From an uncultured Turicimonas sp. (lineage in GTDB: Bacteria; Pseudomonadota; Gammaproteobacteria; Burkholderiales; Burkholderiaceae_F): a DNA stretch of 58,167 bases. The position numbers and the translations under genes were made by a program. The notes under the pieces are model-generated. The model worked only from the letters and a program-made list of their open reading frames with translations, was not told the DNA's origin and did not search any database. Below, piece after piece: positions 7,394 to 15,917 of this stretch (position 1 is the first letter of the stretch; every line of letters begins with the position of its first letter). Where the stretch lies: the NCBI GenBank assembly GCA_947854175.1, contig CANTYJ010000101.1, positions 1 to 58,167 of the forward strand. The letters run 5' to 3'.

Positions 7394-9775
7394 ATGACAA
7401 TAAAAAATACCATAGCCGTTGTCGGAAATCCAAACTGTGGCAAAACCACTTTATTTAACGCACTGACCGGATCACATCAGTCAGTTGGCAATTGGCCTGG
7501 CGTTACGGTCGAAAAGAAAAGCGGCACTTTCGCTTTAGCCGGCCGGGATATCACTTTGGTTGACCTTCCAGGAATTTATTCTCTTCAGCCAAGTAATCAT
7601 TCCAGCGAAGACGAAAGAATTGCCAGAGACTATATCTTAGAAAACGAAGCAGAACTTGTTATTAACATTGTCGATGCCTCCAATCTGGAACGTAATCTTT
7701 ATATGACTGCACAACTCATTGAAATGCAAGTACCAATGATTGTTGCTGTCAATATGCTTGACGTCGCAAAGACAAATTCCATCGAAATCAACCTTGATAA
7801 GTTGTCGAAGGAATTGGATTGCCCGGTTGTCGGAATTGTTGCCGCTAAGGAAAAAGGTATTGATGAGTTAAAGAAAGTAATCGAACAGCAACTTGTAGAT
7901 AAAAAAATTCCTGCTAATCCAATCCGCTTCCCGCCGGAGATTGCACAAGCCATTGCTTCAATTAGTGCAGATTTAGCAACTCAAGGAGTTGAAAAAGCGG
8001 AATGGGTCGCAGAGCAAATTCTTGAAGGCGAAAAAAAGATCGGCACTTTTTTACAAGGCAAAGATCTTTCAAAAATTGAACTGACAGCAAACGCCTTGAA
8101 TATGAAGTATGACGGAGATCTCGACATGGTAATAGCCGATGTCCGTTATTCCTTCGTTTCTAAGGTCGCGGCTTCCTGCATTGACCGCAAAGGTGAAGTC
8201 ACACAGACATTGACCGACAAGATTGACAGAGTCGTATTGCATCGATGGTTGGGAGTCCCAATTTTCCTTGGCGTTATGTATCTGATGTTTATTTTTGCCA
8301 TCAATGTCGGCTCAGCTTTTATTGATTTCTTTGATATTCTCTTTGGCGCTGTATTCATCGATGGTTTTGGAGAGCTTTTAACATCTTTGGGTTCTCCGGA
8401 ATGGCTGAAAACAATTTTAGCTGACGGTATCGGCGGTGGTATCCAATGCGTCTCAACCTTCATTCCTGTAATCTTCTGTCTCTTCCTTGCGTTATCTTTC
8501 CTCGAAGATTCGGGTTACATGGCAAGAGCTGCCTTTGTGATGGATCGTTTGATGAGAGCCCTCGGACTGCCAGGGAAAGCTTTTGTACCGTTGATCGTTG
8601 GTTTCGGTTGCGGAGTCCCCGCCATCATGGCTACAAGAACGATGGAAAAGAAAAAAGACCGTATAACAACCGTTCTCATGGCTCCGTTTATGAGTTGCGG
8701 TGCACGCCTTCCGGTCTATGTTCTTTTTGCCACAGCTTTCTGGCCGATGAACGGTCAAAATCTTGTATTTGCTCTTTATGTTATCGGTATTTTCGTTGCT
8801 ATAGCTACCGGTTATATGTTGAAGAGAACAGCTCTTCAAGGTGAGGCAAGTGCTTTCGTGATGGAAATTCCTCCATATCATCTTCCGACATTTAAGAACA
8901 TTATTTTAAGGACCTGGGATCGTCTCAAAGGCTTTATTTTTAGAGCAGGTAAAGTAATTGTCGTTTTAGTCGCGGTTATAGCTTTCCTTAATTCTTTGGG
9001 AACTGACGGTTCATTCGGCAATGAAGATACAGATAAGAGTGTTCTATCTCAAATCGGTAAAACCATTGTTCCAGTCTTCAAACCGATGGGAGTTTCTGAA
9101 GAAAACTGGCCGGCTGCCGTGGGTGTCTTTACAGGTATTCTCGCTAAGGAAGCAGTTGTAGGTACTCTTGATGCTCTCTATGACGGCATGGGTGGCAAAG
9201 AAGTACAAGAAGCTGCCTTAGGTAAACCGGCGGCCGAAATCGAGCAAGCTGCTACTGAAGAACAACAAGAAGAGGGATTTAATCTGCTTAATTCCTTTGA
9301 AGAAGCTATAAATAGTATTGCTGAAGGATTCGGTGACATCGGAGCATTCTTCACTGATCCGATGGGAATTGCAGTGGATGACGACCTGTCCAATGTTGAA
9401 GAACAGGCCGAAGCCCAGGAAGTTAGCACCGGAACTATCGCAGCTATGAACAAACTCTATGATGGTCAGCTTGGCGCATTTGCATACCTCCTGATGGTTC
9501 TTCTTTACTTACCCTGTGGTGCAGCGATGGGTGCTGTGTACAGAGAAGTCGGCGCAGGCTGGGCAATGTTTGCCGCTTTATGGACGACAGTAGCAGGTTA
9601 TAGTGCTGCAACTATCGTATATCAGGCAGGTAATTTCAGTGCCAATCCGACTTATGCTGCAACCTGGATTGGAATCTGTGTTGCAATGATTGCCGCCATT
9701 GTTTACGGCTTAAGGACTGTTTCAAAGAAAGAAGAATTTGTTCCTGAAACAAGTTTTAAAAGTAGCGCCTCTTAA
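7394..9775 (+). CDS. feoB: Ferrous iron transporter FeoB
   Basis: A 793-residue inner-membrane Fe2+ importer. The N-terminal GTPase domain shows G1 GNPNCGKTT (11-19), G3 DLPG and G4 NMLD, followed by a helical GDP-dissociation-inhibitor region. The membrane part has two Gate motifs, including GFGCGVPAIMATRTME with the conserved Cys, and a second gate further on (LYLPCGAAMGAV). An acidic, Glu/Gln-rich soluble loop lies before the last membrane segments, as in E. coli FeoB. The length is near the usual 770. It is the last gene of the feo operon, with a strong terminator 22 bases after the stop. Fur control is inferred from the operators upstream of feoA. Confidence 0.97.
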   Translation: MTIKNTIAVVGNPNCGKTTLFNALTGSHQSVGNWPGVTVEKKSGTFALAGRDITLVDLPGIYSLQPSNHSSEDERIARDYILENEAELVINIVDASNLERNLYMTAQLIEMQVPMIVAVNMLDVAKTNSIEINLDKLSKELDCPVVGIVAAKEKGIDELKKVIEQQLVDKKIPANPIRFPPEIAQAIASISADLATQGVEKAEWVAEQILEGEKKIGTFLQGKDLSKIELTANALNMKYDGDLDMVIADVRYSFVSKVAASCIDRKGEVTQTLTDKIDRVVLHRWLGVPIFLGVMYLMFIFAINVGSAFIDFFDILFGAVFIDGFGELLTSLGSPEWLKTILADGIGGGIQCVSTFIPVIFCLFLALSFLEDSGYMARAAFVMDRLMRALGLPGKAFVPLIVGFGCGVPAIMATRTMEKKKDRITTVLMAPFMSCGARLPVYVLFATAFWPMNGQNLVFALYVIGIFVAIATGYMLKRTALQGEASAFVMEIPPYHLPTFKNIILRTWDRLKGFIFRAGKVIVVLVAVIAFLNSLGTDGSFGNEDTDKSVLSQIGKTIVPVFKPMGVSEENWPAAVGVFTGILAKEAVVGTLDALYDGMGGKEVQEAALGKPAAEIEQAATEEQQEEGFNLLNSFEEAINSIAEGFGDIGAFFTDPMGIAVDDDLSNVEEQAEAQEVSTGTIAAMNKLYDGQLGAFAYLLMVLLYLPCGAAMGAVYREVGAGWAMFAALWTTVAGYSAATIVYQAGNFSANPTYAATWIGICVAMIAAIVYGLRTVSKKEEFVPETSFKSSAS

Positions 9776-9796
9776 TTCAAATTCCAGTTGAAGCTC

Positions 9797-9840
9797 AAAG
9801 CCGTCTGAAAACTTCTCGATGCTTTCGACGGCTTTTTCTT
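9797..9840 (+). terminator. Terminator of the feo operon
   Basis: AAAGCCGTC (9797-9805) pairs perfectly with GACGGCTTT (9827-9835), followed by TTCTTTT. Confidence 0.85.
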
Positions 9841-9887
9841 TTGATGTGGGTCTTTTCTGAGCACAAAGGTATTATCGTAAAAAGTGA

Positions 9888-10265
9888 TCAAAAATGATCT
9901 CTGAAGATGAAATAAGCAGCTCCCAACATACAAAGCGCTGCCCAGAGATAATCCCACTTTAACGGCACTTTCATATAAAGAACCGCGAAAGGAACAAAAA
10001 CAGTCAAAGAAATAATTTCTTGTAGGATTTTGAGCTGTCCCAATGAAAGAGTACCAAATCCGATTCTGTTTGCTGGGACCATTACGGTATATTCAAAAAA
10101 TGCAATGAGCCAGCTTGAAACAATTGCCACCCATAGAGGTGCACTACCGAGATTTTTTAAATGAGCATACCAGGCAAAGCTCATGAAAGTATTTGAAACT
10201 AGCAATAGGAACGCTGTCTTTACTAGCGGAGGAATTCCATTCCAATAACTGATAAGTGCTTCCAT
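9888..10265 (-). CDS. DMT-family small membrane protein (DUF486)
   Basis: A 125-residue protein with four predicted membrane helices. It has SNTFMSFAWYAHLK near the start, an FEYTVMVPANRIG motif in the middle and a C-terminal LGAAYFIFRDHF helix. This matches the DUF486 group of small transporters in the drug/metabolite transporter superfamily, which are about 110-120 residues and presumably work as dimers. The substrate is unknown. It is monocistronic and convergent with feoB, with the feo terminator 47 bases beyond its stop. Confidence 0.85.
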   Translation of the reverse strand: MEALISYWNGIPPLVKTAFLLLVSNTFMSFAWYAHLKNLGSAPLWVAIVSSWLIAFFEYTVMVPANRIGFGTLSLGQLKILQEIISLTVFVPFAVLYMKVPLKWDYLWAALCMLGAAYFIFRDHF

Positions 10266-10664
10266 TTTTTGTTGATACGCTTTGAAAAATTCAATAAGCG
10301 AGAGTTTAGAAGGAAAAAGTTCTTATTGAAGATTTATAAGAAGAACTTAACATGCGGTCCTAATCTAAAAAACTCTAACAATGCAGAGCATAGTCTTTTG
10401 CTATTGTTTGGAACCAAGGAAACCTAAAGGAGAGAGGAGTCTATAGTTGGTAGGTGTTTTCCATTAATGACCAAAATCACGGCATATTAATGTTTAAAAA
10501 TTGCACAGAATGGGATTGTTAGCTATAGCTGTCTGAGTTTCGATTGCGTGTAATCGGAAGTTTGATAGCTTTTAAGGTGTAAAAATAAACAATAGTATGT
10601 TCATTTAATCCGTTAAAGTGTCATTTCTCAATCCTATACTGAAGAAAAACAGTAAGGAGAGAGA
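10266..10664. other. Gene-free stretch upstream of the lyase gene
   Basis: About 400 AT-rich bases with no convincing open frame or RNA. A possible -10 element TATACT lies at 10635-10640 and an AAGGAG ribosome site just before 10665. The -35 match is poor. No dyad typical of a LysR operator was evident by eye. Confidence 0.5.
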
Positions 10665-12167
10665 ATGGTAAATTCAAAAATCCCATGGGGCCGAGATCCG
10701 GTTGAAAATACAGGAAATCTTTCTGCAATAGAAAACTGGGCTTACTGGCAAAATAGAATCAATCGTGCGTCGCTGGTAATGCTAAAAGAACAAAAGATTA
10801 TCAGTGAAGAACAGGCTTATAGAATAGCAAAAGCTCAACTAGAAGCTGAGAAAAGACAGAGACAGCCAGATTTTCCTCCGATCTACGACATTATGCCGCT
10901 GGAAAAACTCTTGATAGAAAATTGCGGACAAGAGGCGACTCTGATTCATACTGGACGGAGCAGACAGGATATTTTTGCAACATTGCTACAAGCCCGGCTA
11001 CGGCGGGCTTTCCTGGATACCTTCAGTTGTTTAAATGATCTGAGAGAACAGCTACTAAACCTGGCAGAAGCACATACTAAAACCTGGATGCCGGCTTATA
11101 CCAATGGCGTACAGGCAATGCCGATCACTCTAGGTTTTTATCTGTGGGGATTTTTGGAGTCATTTGAGCGGGACTCTCAAAGATTCCACGAAGCCTGGAA
11201 GAGAATTAACCGGTGTGCTTTAGGAACCGGGGTGTTGGCTTGCTCGGCATGGCCGTTATCGAGAGAAAGACTCTCTGAGCTCTTGGGATTTGACGGCCCT
11301 ATCGTAAATGGGTTGGACAGCTCTCAAATCAGTTTGTTTGATATTCCTTTGGAAGCAGCTTCTATAGTTTCAAATATTGCTATCAGGATCTCCGTTCTCA
11401 TTCAGGATTTCGCACAGCAATATTCGCAAACTCGTCCATGGATTTTGTTGGATGACTCGGATGCTTACGGATCGTCGGCAATGCCGCAAAAAAGAAATCC
11501 GGGAATACTCAATAAAGCCAGAGCCAGAGCTTCTGATGTGGTTGGAGCGGTGTCTACCGCTTACATTCGCGACCATAACATTAACTTGGGGATGTACGAC
11601 AACAAAGAAAGTGTTAATGAAGACAATTCAAAAGTTTTCGCTTTGGCTTGTTCTATGCTGCAAATAACACGGGATGCATTCTCCATGTTAAAGATTAATA
11701 AAGAGAGAGCCTTGGAGGAATTGGAAAACGACTGGACTTGCACAATGGCGTTGGCTGAGGCACTCCAAATGAAATACAACGTTCCGTTCAGAGTAGGGCA
11801 TAACTTTGCAAGTGATGTTGTAACAAAAGGAAGAAAACATGGTTGGATCCCTAAAACTTTCCCATTTGATGAAGCAAAGGCAAGTTATCAGGCTGTAACC
11901 GAAAAACTCGAAGGCACAACTCAATCTCTCCCAATGAGCGAGGAGGAGTTCAGACAATTTCTTTCGCCTCAGTACGTGGTGATGACAAGAATCGGAACAG
12001 GGGCTCCTAATCCAAGGAGTACGAAGAAAAACTTAAAAATTATCAGAAAGAAACTTATAGAAGATCAGCAATGGGTAGCTGGCACGAATAACAAACTTTT
12101 CGGAGCTCAAGTCATGCTCGATAAAGAGTTTGAAAAGCTCTTACAGCGGGAGAACCAAGGAGACTAA
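10665..12167 (+). CDS. Argininosuccinate-lyase-superfamily enzyme, divergent
   Basis: A 500-residue member of the fumarase/aspartase superfamily, closest to argininosuccinate lyase. It has HTGRSRQD at 95-102 (HTGRSRND in true ArgH), the superfamily signature GSSAMPQKRNP at 269-279 with the catalytic Ser loop, and an FRVGHNFAS segment near the C-terminus. In ArgH the general-acid/base loop reads YTHLQ; here it is Y145-T-N147-G-V, so the conserved His is Asn. The substrate is therefore probably not argininosuccinate. The family typically releases fumarate from an amino-substituted succinate. Only 2 bases separate it from a DcuC-like carrier, which supports fumarate or a dicarboxylate as substrate or product. 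No arginine genes are nearby. Confidence 0.8.
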   Translation: MVNSKIPWGRDPVENTGNLSAIENWAYWQNRINRASLVMLKEQKIISEEQAYRIAKAQLEAEKRQRQPDFPPIYDIMPLEKLLIENCGQEATLIHTGRSRQDIFATLLQARLRRAFLDTFSCLNDLREQLLNLAEAHTKTWMPAYTNGVQAMPITLGFYLWGFLESFERDSQRFHEAWKRINRCALGTGVLACSAWPLSRERLSELLGFDGPIVNGLDSSQISLFDIPLEAASIVSNIAIRISVLIQDFAQQYSQTRPWILLDDSDAYGSSAMPQKRNPGILNKARARASDVVGAVSTAYIRDHNINLGMYDNKESVNEDNSKVFALACSMLQITRDAFSMLKINKERALEELENDWTCTMALAEALQMKYNVPFRVGHNFASDVVTKGRKHGWIPKTFPFDEAKASYQAVTEKLEGTTQSLPMSEEEFRQFLSPQYVVMTRIGTGAPNPRSTKKNLKIIRKKLIEDQQWVAGTNNKLFGAQVMLDKEFEKLLQRENQGD

Positions 12168-12169
12168 AA

Positions 12170-13513
12170 ATGATTTGGATTGGACTTGCTATCGTAATCA
12201 TCACGTTCTGGATGATTTACAAGAATTATGAAGCTCGCTTAGTGTTGTGCTTATCAGGATTATTGATGGCTGCATTAGGTCAGTTTTTGAGTGGCTCAAA
12301 TGTCACAATATCAACAGCGGTCGCAGCCTTTGTAAAGCAGTTGATAAACGGCGGGCTCGTGCCAACCATTGTGACAGTTATGGGATTTGGTTATGTCATG
12401 ACCTTTACCAAATGCTCAGATCATCTGGTAAATGCACTAGTTAAACCATTGACTCACGTTCCAATGGTAGTCATACCCGGAGCAGTTCTGATCACATGGA
12501 TCTTAAATATCATTCTTCCATCTGCCGCTGGAATTGCAGCTGCTGTCGGCGTTTTGCTGGTCCCGGCTCTCATCGCTTTAAAAGTCCGTCCGGTAATGGC
12601 CGCATCTGCAGTGTTTGCCGGTACGTGGGGATCTGTTGTAAGTCCGGGCTTAATGTTTAATCCTCAGATCGCAGACATCGCGTTTAAGGCAAAAGAAATT
12701 GGAGCTCCGGATGCCATGATAGTGATTCTGCAGGAGGTAATTCCATGTGCAATCGGAGCAGTTGTCGTCGCTGTTGTTTTGGCAATTATTTGTATGGTCC
12801 TAAAAGAAGGAGTTGGAACGACTAACAACGAAAAAGCCGGAGATGCTCTCGAAAAAGACTTAGAAGAAAAAACGGAGAAGCATTTCAAAGTAAATCCGTT
12901 TTATGCAGTCGTTCCGGTAATTCCACTGGTCCTTCTTGTTCTGGCTTCCAAACAGTTGGGGGTTTTGCCGACAAAAACTTTTACCGTTCCTGTTTGCATG
13001 CTCATCGGTACCGCTGTCGGGCTGGTTGTTGCATTGATTAATAAACAAAATATCGGAGATTGTTTCAAGAAATTCTGCCGTGGTGCTGGTGATGGTTTCT
13101 GCGATGTCGTTATTCTGATTGCCGCTGCAGCTTTATTTGCATCCGGTATGAAATCAATTGGCTTAACGGGAGCATTAGTCGACTCTATGAAAGGTTCTCA
13201 ATCTGTAGCAATGTTTGCTGCAGCTGCCGGACCCTTTGTAATGGCGGCAATCAGCGGTTCCGGAAATGCTGCAGCTCTTGCATTTAATGAAGCGATTACG
13301 CCTCATGCAGCAGACTTCGGTCTGACGATTGTTCAACTCGGTGCTGTTGCTCAGATAGCTGCTGGACTCGGAAGAACAATGTCACCGGTGGCAGGTGGGG
13401 TCATTATTTTGGCCGGTATTGCAGGGGTGAACCCAATGGAAATTGTTAAGAGAACCTCTCTACCGGTACTAATAGCGTTAGTCGTAGTGACTATCTGTAT
13501 GTTCATTGTTTAA
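12170..13513 (+). CDS. dcuC: DcuC-like C4-dicarboxylate carrier
   Basis: A 447-residue, highly hydrophobic inner-membrane protein with around 12 segments. It has the DcuC-type C-terminal region: a GSGNAAALAFNEAI loop, an LGRTMSPVAGGVIILAG helix and an NPMEIVKRT turn. A hydrophilic Glu/Lys-rich loop at about residues 220-243 divides the two halves. DcuC proteins exchange or export succinate and fumarate, mainly without oxygen. It follows the lyase gene by 2 bases and is surely co-transcribed, so the pair probably takes up an amino-dicarboxylate and exports a C4 acid, or the reverse. The assignment to DcuC rather than another branch of the ion-transporter superfamily is good, not certain. Confidence 0.85.
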   Translation: MIWIGLAIVIITFWMIYKNYEARLVLCLSGLLMAALGQFLSGSNVTISTAVAAFVKQLINGGLVPTIVTVMGFGYVMTFTKCSDHLVNALVKPLTHVPMVVIPGAVLITWILNIILPSAAGIAAAVGVLLVPALIALKVRPVMAASAVFAGTWGSVVSPGLMFNPQIADIAFKAKEIGAPDAMIVILQEVIPCAIGAVVVAVVLAIICMVLKEGVGTTNNEKAGDALEKDLEEKTEKHFKVNPFYAVVPVIPLVLLVLASKQLGVLPTKTFTVPVCMLIGTAVGLVVALINKQNIGDCFKKFCRGAGDGFCDVVILIAAAALFASGMKSIGLTGALVDSMKGSQSVAMFAAAAGPFVMAAISGSGNAAALAFNEAITPHAADFGLTIVQLGAVAQIAAGLGRTMSPVAGGVIILAGIAGVNPMEIVKRTSLPVLIALVVVTICMFIV

Positions 13514-13525
13514 AGCAATTCTAAG

Positions 13526-13562
13526 TAACCGGCAGTATCCGATAATTAGGTTCTGCCGGTTA
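13526..13562. terminator. Hairpin between convergent dcuC and LysR genes
   Basis: TAACCGGCAG pairs perfectly with CTGCCGGTTA over 10 bp. Neither side has a long T-tract, but its place between two convergent stops suggests a bidirectional terminator. Confidence 0.65.
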
Positions 13563-13578
13563 TTAAAGTCGTTTGAGC

Positions 13579-14544
13579 TTAGTAGTAAACAATGAATGGG
13601 AATCGTTCTTGAACCAAACGTTTCTGTTCGCCTTCAATTTCTCTTCTCTTTCTCAGATACCACTCAATGAAAATTTGAACTCGTTTGAGCTTTTGTGCTT
13701 CGAGAGTAGTGCCAATGTAATTATCTAGATTTGGGATATGCCATCCGTTTAACACCGGGACAAGTTGTCCATCAAGAATTTCACGATAACAGTGATGAAG
13801 AGGCATGTCTAAGACAATTCCGCAACCTTCAAGAGCCGCTGTCTTGGCTAACAGAATATTGTTGAATCGGATTTCGGATTTCCATTTGAAAGTTTCCTGA
13901 AGAGCACCTTTAGCCAAGATGGCAGAATGAGGTCGGACAAGCCCGTTATAAATAACTCCGGCATGATCATTGAGATCAATCGGGTTTTGCGGTGTGCCGT
14001 TTGAGGATAAATAGGATGGTGAAGCGCAAGGAATAAATAATGACCGTGTAACCCAATGTTCAACCAAGTTTGGGTTTTTGTATGGGCCATAGTAAAGCAT
14101 GACGTCCGCTTGACCTTGCATAAATGCCTTAGGATCATCATCGCCAATAACTTCAAATGATACCTTTGGATGAGTTTTCTGAAATTCTGCAATCAAAGGC
14201 ACAATCTGTGTCTGTAAAAAACCGGGCATGGCACCGAATCGAATATTGCCGGTTTCCAAATTTCGCTCGGAACTCAGTCTGCAAACAATTTTGTCATGAG
14301 CATCAATTATCGGAGAAAGCTCTTTACGTGCTTGAATTCCTGCTAATGTTGGCTGGACTCTTCGTCCTATTCTTTCTACAAGCTGGCAACCGGTTTCTTC
14401 CTCTAACGATTTAATCATCCGGGACAGTTTTCCTCGGTCAATCCCTTTTGAATCGGCGACCCGAAGGACTGAACCTTCATCGTATATCTTAAAAAGAAGT
14501 TCCCATAGTCCTAAATGTTTTGAGATCCATTGGTTTTTGAGCAT
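13579..14544 (-). CDS. LysR-family transcriptional regulator
   Basis: A 321-residue protein with an N-terminal winged helix-turn-helix (residues about 8-66, including KGIDRGKLSRMIKSLEEETG and a conserved 'LVERIGRRVQPT' wing) and a C-terminal periplasmic-binding-like effector domain from about 95. The HTH is slightly unusual: a typical LysR has SQPALS-type residues, here RGKLSRM. It is convergent with the lyase-dcuC pair rather than divergent, which is unusual for a regulator of its neighbour, though regulation is still possible. The effector is not predictable. There is a single-gene transcript with about 155 bases between its start and tRNA-Pro. Confidence 0.9.
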   Translation of the reverse strand: MLKNQWISKHLGLWELLFKIYDEGSVLRVADSKGIDRGKLSRMIKSLEEETGCQLVERIGRRVQPTLAGIQARKELSPIIDAHDKIVCRLSSERNLETGNIRFGAMPGFLQTQIVPLIAEFQKTHPKVSFEVIGDDDPKAFMQGQADVMLYYGPYKNPNLVEHWVTRSLFIPCASPSYLSSNGTPQNPIDLNDHAGVIYNGLVRPHSAILAKGALQETFKWKSEIRFNNILLAKTAALEGCGIVLDMPLHHCYREILDGQLVPVLNGWHIPNLDNYIGTTLEAQKLKRVQIFIEWYLRKRREIEGEQKRLVQERFPFIVYY

Positions 14545-14700
14545 TTGATGATTGAGTCTAATAGCCTGAAAGAAAACTTTTTACTCGTCTTGAGAGAGTA
14601 AATCAGTAAAGAAATTGTAGATTTTTTTACACCGGATTAAATAATACTTCTTGGATTTCAGGAAGAGAAAATCTTCAGTTGGGATTATCAGGCAAAAAAA

Positions 14701-14777
14701 TGGTCGGAGTGAGAGGATTCGAACCTCCGGCCCCTGCGTCCCGAACGCAGTGCTCTACCAGGCTGAGCTACACTCCG
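14701..14777 (-). tRNA. tRNA-Pro (anticodon CGG)
   Basis: A complete 77-base cloverleaf on the minus strand. The acceptor stem CGGAGTG pairs with CACTCCG, the anticodon arm is CTGCG-TTCGGGA-CGCAG with anticodon CGG, the T-arm has GGTTCGAATCC, and the CCA end is encoded at 14703-14701. It begins 20 bases after the ispB stop on the same strand, and seven T residues follow the CCA directly. Confidence 0.96.
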
Positions 14778-14797
14778 ACTTTGTTTGACAAGAGAAT

Positions 14798-15778
14798 TTA
14801 AATATCTCTTTCAACTGTCAAGGACAGCAATTCTATCAAAGAATTCTTATAAGTGGAAGAGGGCAAGAAAGAAATTTCATTAATTCCGGAAAAAACGACT
14901 TCTTTTGCCTTCTCGATGCACTTATCGATGGCTCCGGTTTCTTCAAGTATCTTAGTGATTTTCTGCAAATCTCCGTCCCCACGGCGTACAGCCTCTTTAA
15001 TTTCGTCGGCGTCCTCTTTGTTGCAAGCACGCAACGCATAAATTAAAGGTATTGTCATTTTGCCTTCTCGCAGATCGGTACCTAAGGTTTTTCCGGTTTT
15101 ACCTTCAACTCCACGATAGTCCAGGACATCATCAATGATTTGAAATGCAGTTCCGAGAGCAAGTGCATAATTTGCCAGACGTTGTTCCTGTTCTTTTGTC
15201 GCTCCTGAGATGGTAGCCGCCATCCTTGCTGCGGCTTCAAATAAAACGCCGGTTTTTCTTTCGATAACTTCAAAATATCTTTTTTCTTCAACTGTTGTGT
15301 CGTGAACATTCAATAATTGAATAACTTCGCCCTCGGAGACCCGGTTGACAGCGCCGGAGACAATTTCACAAATACGGATATTTCCGGTTTTTACCATCAG
15401 CTGAAATGCGCGCGAATACATAAAATCGCCGACAAGAACTGCAGCAGGATTCCCCCATTTAAAGCTGGCTGTCGGCTTTCCTCTTCTCAGGTCGGTTTCA
15501 TCAACAACGTCGTCATGCAAAAGACTGGCAGTGTGAACGTACTCAATCATGGTTGCAAGAAAAACGTGTTCCTTTCCTTTGTAACCCATTGCCCTTGCAA
15601 TCAGCAACAAAATTAAAGGACGCATTCTTTTACCACCGGCAGACACGATATAGTCGCTGATTTTTTTAATTAAGGGAATATCACTTTGAAGGTCATCGAT
15701 AACCGCTTTATCGACGGCCATTAAATCCTCTGCAACGGGCGCAATAATTTCCTTAATCTTCTCAGCAACAGTAGCCAT
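14798..15778 (-). CDS. ispB: Octaprenyl diphosphate synthase (IspB)
   Basis: A 326-residue trans-prenyl synthase. It has the first Asp-rich motif LLHDDVVDETDLRRG and the second IIDDVLDYRG, with a GGKRMRP substrate-binding segment near residue 50. It extends farnesyl diphosphate with isopentenyl units to make the ubiquinone or menaquinone side chain. The start at 15778 is preceded by an AGGAG site. In many betaproteobacteria ispB is divergent from rplU; here an M20 hydrolase and dctA are between them. The exact chain length cannot be set from sequence, so 'octaprenyl' follows the usual gene in this lineage. Confidence 0.93.
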   Translation of the reverse strand: MATVAEKIKEIIAPVAEDLMAVDKAVIDDLQSDIPLIKKISDYIVSAGGKRMRPLILLLIARAMGYKGKEHVFLATMIEYVHTASLLHDDVVDETDLRRGKPTASFKWGNPAAVLVGDFMYSRAFQLMVKTGNIRICEIVSGAVNRVSEGEVIQLLNVHDTTVEEKRYFEVIERKTGVLFEAAARMAATISGATKEQEQRLANYALALGTAFQIIDDVLDYRGVEGKTGKTLGTDLREGKMTIPLIYALRACNKEDADEIKEAVRRGDGDLQKITKILEETGAIDKCIEKAKEVVFSGINEISFLPSSTYKNSLIELLSLTVERDI

Positions 15779-15917
15779 GTTTTCTCCTAGGTAACGAGCG
15801 AATATTACCGAATTTTTAAAGCGTTAGAGGAGGTTTTCTCTATTATCGTTTTTTCTATGTCTGTTTTTTCATTGATACAATTTTTCAAAACGAAAAACGA
15901 TATCCCAGGAGTTTGGT

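Noticed and set aside
8446-8844. Overlapping open frames of more than 120 codons inside feoB on both strands
   Set aside because: They lie fully within the certain feoB reading frame and have no independent ribosome site.
9178-9453. Acidic, Glu/Gln-rich loop near the end of FeoB as a possible unusual insertion
   Set aside because: E. coli FeoB also has a soluble stretch of similar size at this point, so it is a normal family feature.
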